A stretch of DNA of 64,000 nt from Owenia fusiformis (lineage: Eukaryota; Annelida; Polychaeta; Sabellida; Oweniidae), in assembly GCA_903813345.2 (NCBI GenBank), contig CAIIXF020000012.1:25432184-25496183 (forward strand), in the 5' to 3' direction. Position numbers and translations under genes: made by a program. How positions within the stretch are numbered: the stretch's first letter is position 1; every line of letters begins with the position of its first letter. Positions 59,745-64,000 of this stretch are shown piece by piece. Below the pieces are notes generated by a model. It was not told the origin of the DNA and made no database searches. It worked only from the letters and a program-made list of their open reading frames with translations.

Positions 59745-60118
59745 TTTAACAATCTTACAATGTAGTGTACTGGGAGAACTTGCCTTTATTAAATAATTTA
59801 ACAATCTTACAAAGTAGTGTACTAGGAGAACTTGCCTTTATTACAGTTTATTAAATAATTTAACAATCTTACAATGTAGTGTACTGGGAAAACTTGCCTT
59901 TATTAAATAATTTAACAATGTTACAATGTAGTGTACTGGGAAAACTTGCCTTTATTAAATAATTTAACAATCTTACAAAGTAGTGTACTTAAAGAACTTG
60001 CCTTTATTAAATAATTTAACAATCTTACAATGTAGTGTACTGGGAGAACTTGCCTTTATTAAATAATTTAACAATGTTACAATGTAGTGTACTGGGAAAA
60101 CTTGCCTTTATCCATCAA
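59745..60118. repeat. 52-bp satellite, last part
   Basis: About seven further copies of the unit described at 59,110, one with a short internal duplication near 59,845. Confidence 0.9.
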
Positions 60119-60296
60119 GGACACAGTCTTTCAAAGTAGTGCACTCGGAAAACACTGAACTGGGGGATTTGAAAACCTCGATCTCGACTTTAAGAAATAA
60201 AAGAAAATATTTATCCCGATCTCGACTTTTATAAAATCAATTATCTCTCTATGGGTAAAAAAGATTTTGGAGATAGAGATTATTAATCAAGTGTAA

Positions 60297-61096
60297 CCCC
60301 CCTATCACACCAAACTAGTTCCCAACCGTTCTTTCCAGTCATAAGAAAAAGTCGTAAAACGGTCTAGATCTGGCTGTGGTCGAGAAATGTGTCTAGATAA
60401 TTAGCTACTTCGTTCATAGACAGTCTTCAATACGTCCATCTCATCCGCAGTTCGTCCAGGTCGCACCATGTCGGTTGTAAACGCGTCCCTTGAAGGGTAG
60501 AAGTAGGGCAATTACGTACTTAGTTAAGTAGCTAGGTCATCTCAGTTGAAGTACGTTGTCACACGATCTAGTAACAGAACGGTATGGTCGCCATCGAATT
60601 TTGAAATGATTCAAAATTTTAAATCACGTCCGAGCACGTCCATGAAGTTCGTAAAAAGACCATAGAAAGTTGCAGCTACGTTCATTTTGTTTGTGTACAG
60701 TTTAAAACTTGAAGAACGCAATGGCAACTAATTTGGTGTGATAGCTTTTTGCTAACTCGTTCATAAGCAGTCTTTAATCAGTTTAACCCGTTTTCGATTA
60801 GTTCTACATCGTTCTCAATACGTCCACAGATAGTCGAACTCGTTCTAAGCGTCCCTAACTAGAATTAAAGTAGGCCTACGCGTACGACAGTTCCGTTGGT
60901 AGTACGTCCAGCTCGTCCTAAGTACATTGTCACTTGTTCCAGAACGTGATGGCCAATGCACCAGAAAATTGTGAGCATGCTCTACGTTCTGGAGGAACAA
61001 ACACACAAACGGTTATTTAAGTACCTCCAGTCCGTTCGTGCACCGTTTAAGCCGTTTTCGAGAACGTGGTGAGAACTAGTTTGGTATGATTTTGGG
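60297..61096 (-). mobile_element. Non-autonomous TIR element rich in AACG words, copy 2
   Basis: Inverted relative to copy 1 (173-979). The left end CCCCCCTATCACACCAAACT and the right end AGTTTGGTATGATTTTGGG are inverted. The internal TTGGTGTGATAGC at ~60,735 equals the internal block of copy 1. No ORF. Confidence 0.75.
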
Positions 61097-61282
61097 TACA
61101 TTTTTGAGACACCCTGTAAAACAGTAAATACTAAATAGCTTGACTCTGCTTCTGGTGACTATTGTTGCTGGTCACAGTTTCTGAGGTAAGAGTGACCATA
61201 ATCACTGTAATACAATGTACGTGTGCATGTATCACAGACCCGGGAACATGTATAGAAAATCGAATCTAGTAATGGCAAGTAA

Positions 61283-61422
61283 TGCCCGGGTCACATTTGC
61301 TGCGATTCATCGGCCGGCGCACGGCCGATTGAGTAATTTGTTCAAAATTGAATACATTTCTGAACAAAATACTCAATCGGCCGGGCGCCGTAGTGAAAAT
61401 CGGAGCAAATGTGACCAAGGCA
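61283..61422. mobile_element. 140-bp TGCCTGGGTCACATTTGC MITE
   Basis: TGCCCGGGTCACATTTGCTG at the left and GTGACCAAGGCA at the right. It is the same size and layout as 54,465-54,604, with internal CGGCCGG and 'ACTCAATCGGCCGGGCGCCG'. The ORF 61,215-61,493 runs through it and is rejected. Confidence 0.85.
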
Positions 61423-63386
61423 TTAGTAAAGGAGATTACGGTGAATATCGCCGAATTTTTTTTATTGCATTACGGTTCGTTTTGCCAATTTAAAGCTTTG
61501 TCAATTATCACACAAAGGGAAGATCGATCTTTTGCAAGCTATTGGTAGACTCGATTTTTATACATTATTTGTTCCCAGGCCTATGAGAAGTATAATTCAA
61601 ACCTTAAAATGTATTAGAATGTGTGTCGACTACAGATAATGATCTGGAAGGAATGTTCAGCATAGGAAAGTATCAAAAGGTAAAACTTCCAGTTTTTTGC
61701 AAGTTTAAATGATTACGTACCTGTGTACATGTGATTACACAGGGGGGGGGGGGGCGCATTTGGTCCAAATTTTCAAGATGGTCTCTGACTTCAAAATGGC
61801 CACCATTTTTCATGCAAAATGTAATCTTTTATCATTTAAATACAATTAGTAAGATTAAGTCTAAATATTGGCATTTGTCTTAGACTCTTAGGCCTTTATG
61901 AATAGAAATCTGAAATATGGCTGGTCAAAATGGTCACCACTTTTCGTAAATATATAATTTTGGATAACTCAAATAGTAGTTGTAAAACATTTGAATCAGA
62001 TAATTTGACGCTGATTGGCACATCAATCTGCTCAAAATTCTCAAAATGGTTTTTGCTCCACACTTTATCGGTGTAGATTTTCCCAAAAGAAAAGACAATT
62101 ATATAGTACTCTTGGTTATCCCTCGTTATTTTCTCAAAATGATGAATGATTTGATAAATATGAGGTGGGGTGTAAAGGGGGTCTTGGAAATCCAGCCATC
62201 GACATCGTTTCACCCCTTTTGGACCATATATGCCTACACTATTGTTCACATCTCTAATTCCATAAACGATATTTTACAAAAGGTCCAGGTGAAATACCAT
62301 ACACTAAAATTTTGAAACTGCTGTAGATTAAAGTTTGGATATGTATAAGGAAATAACATAAGGCAAGAATCCATTGTATATTTCTTAACAATTCTACGAC
62401 AGAATGCAGAGTCTAGTTACGACAAACTTACAACTGTCGTAGTCTAACTTTTTCACTACTATTTTATGGTTTTATGCAATGTCGCGGACTTGGCATGCTG
62501 AAATAAATATATGTAAAAACCAAATTTAAAAAATCTTAAATAGATCATATATTATGTGCTGTTACAAATAGATGTGACTATAATTACTTTAGAAATAGAT
62601 ATGAAATCAGTCAATATTTTGTTTCGAATGAGTCTATAGAGTCTACAATAGTTTTCATTAATAACAAATCATAAATTCAATTGTTAGTGAGAAACCCATC
62701 CCTCTCTATTATTTCTAAAAATGTACCCAACGTATCGATCTCTGTTAATTTATGGCATCCATACTTTTTTAAAAGGTAACACTTTGAAGTTCAATTTTAT
62801 GCCGGATGCCCTTGCAAACTCTTATTGGTTGCTCTGTATTGTAGCATTTCGTTCCCATGGTTTCGTATCTTTAGACATCCTACCTTGGAATCTTAAATTA
62901 TTTGTAGCTTTGTCATTATTTGGTCTATAGAGATGATATTAGTATCAAATTAAACCTACTTAAATTTCCCAAATTGTTCCGATATTCAATTATGCAAATT
63001 AGATAATTTGCATAAATTGTGACGTTATCAATCAATTTTTGATTCAGAATTTTCAAGTATAGCGTGGTAATGCGTGGTTAGATTGTAACTTCAAGTTTCG
63101 TTTGGTATGCAACTTATGATTTTAGAACCCATCCTTATAGAAAGATAACACCATTTTCTTGAGAACTTGAAATCCCCTGTTTCACCCTATAAAGTCTTGA
63201 TATAAAGCTTGGACTTCCGGTAAGCAATGACTTGCTAGCTGTTGAAAGGCTCTCGATTCAAATGGTAATTGCTTGAAATACGAGAGGCAAGTGATACTTA
63301 TTGATTGATGATCGCAAACGCATAAGACTCTTATACAGTAAAACCTTGAAGCAAGATGTCACAAGCACCTATTACGGATTTTATTT
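61423..63386. other. Gene-free stretch with dispersed repeat and a G run
   Basis: A run of 14 G lies at about 61,742-61,755, followed by repeat material of the 'TTCAAAATGGCCACCATTTTTCA' type to ~62,060. Nothing is recognised from 62,300 to 63,380. Confidence 0.45.
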
Positions 63387-64000
63387 GTGGATCTGAAAGC
63401 AAAAAAAATCGTTGCTAATGGCGGACAAGATGGCGGACGAGCCAAAAACGATAGTACGGGTGCCGTCAGTGAAACTGGTGAGGAGTTTATTAAATGTCAT
63501 GGCACGATTTATGCCAAGGTTACTACAGATGTAGAACCTAAGCTCCTAAACTGCATGGATATACTCATGAATAGACTAGAATCAAAATTAGAAAACTCTA
63601 TTGATAGAGCGGTCTCTATTTAGCCATGACCGCACCGCACAGACACAAACAATCTCATCACCGATCTAAAAAAGAAATTCAGGACTTAAAATCTGATATC
63701 AAGATTAATGAGCGTGTCGATGATCTGACAATAAGTACAAACCACAACGCACAATATTCGAGGAAAAACAATACGAATCCTAAGTGTACCTGAAAATGCA
63801 AAACCCAGATGAAGCAAATAATAAGGAAAATTGCCCAGCTAGTGTTATGGAGAGCTTAAAGGATTCCCATTGAAGAAAACGATATAATATTGAGGTCTCA
63901 CACAGGCTAGGTCCCTATTCCCCTGCTACAAAGGATGCGAAACCTCGCGCAATTATTGTCAAATTTAAATTAAGACCCGTCAAAGACTGGCCAGTGGGTG
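63387..64000 (+). pseudogene. LINE ORF1-type relic, cut by the window edge
   Basis: In shifting frames the plus strand encodes EVEP-like N-terminal text (VEPKLLNCMDILMNRLESKL), a coiled-coil piece KKEIQDLKSDIK, then NAQYSRKNN, RILSVPENAK, IEVSHRLGPYSP and KPRAIIVKFK. The order 'QYSRRNNxRIxGxPE ... IExxHRLG ... RPIIVKF' is that of the RNA-binding ORF1 protein of L1-like retrotransposons. At least three frameshifts and several stops make it dead. The reverse transcriptase, if any, would be beyond position 64,000. Confidence 0.75.

Overview
This is a window of animal nuclear DNA, AT-rich and gene-poor. The genes are intron-containing or lie behind splice acceptors, there are no operons or Shine-Dalgarno sites, and the intergenic space is packed with short non-autonomous transposons, foldbacks, mini- and microsatellites. 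The protein families (a membrane-anchored death-fold protein, a GT92 glycosyltransferase, a somatomedin-B ectodomain protein) and the dispersed repeats with 'gtccgtccgtc' and 'aaaatggccgccattttt' words point to a marine spiralian (mollusc, annelid or brachiopod type). This assignment is inference and I cannot name a species.

Protein genes are few. (1) 29,636-30,971 (-): a two-exon gene for a secreted or luminal death-fold domain, an Asp-rich stalk, one membrane segment and a Cys-rich tail. A broken copy of its first exon lies 7 kb away at about 38,006-38,122. (2) 32,626-36,726 (-): three recognisable exons of an SLC7-type amino-acid transporter with a nonsense codon, a frameshift and at least one missing exon; the gene looks dead. 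(3) 41,819-44,281 (-): a large Cys-rich protein with a signal peptide, a 45-residue tandem acidic repeat and a somatomedin B domain. A repeat element begins only a few bases after its stop codon. (4) 56,717-58,270 (+): a full GT92 (DUF23) type II membrane glycosyltransferase, with a splice acceptor just before the ATG. (5) A LINE ORF1 relic runs off the right edge (63,387-64,000). A possible decayed transmembrane exon lies at 54,740-55,028 (-).

The rest is mobile DNA. Families seen more than once: an 'AACG'-rich element with 'CCCTATCACACCAAACTAGTT' ends (173-979 and 60,297-61,096, plus a scrap at 48.7 kb); a 'CCGGTGTAAA' MITE (three copies); a 'TGCCTGGGTCACATTTGC' element present as one 1-kb copy and two 140-bp deletion derivatives; and a 'GGAGCACGTAG' foldback inserted in two unrelated satellites without target duplication. 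There is also a rotted mariner nested inside a larger element that itself splits another repeat, plus at least nine single foldbacks or large palindromes.

The most unusual object is the block at about 16,303-22,122. It has no genes, it is bounded by inverted repeats, it interrupts an older repeat, and its 5.3-kb interior is made of one short hairpin after another. In the last 0.8 kb the hairpins recur about every 80-100 bases and share an apex like GGACTNACAACC while the stems differ in sequence yet still pair. That pattern suggests selection on an RNA or DNA fold, and I know of no described element class like it.
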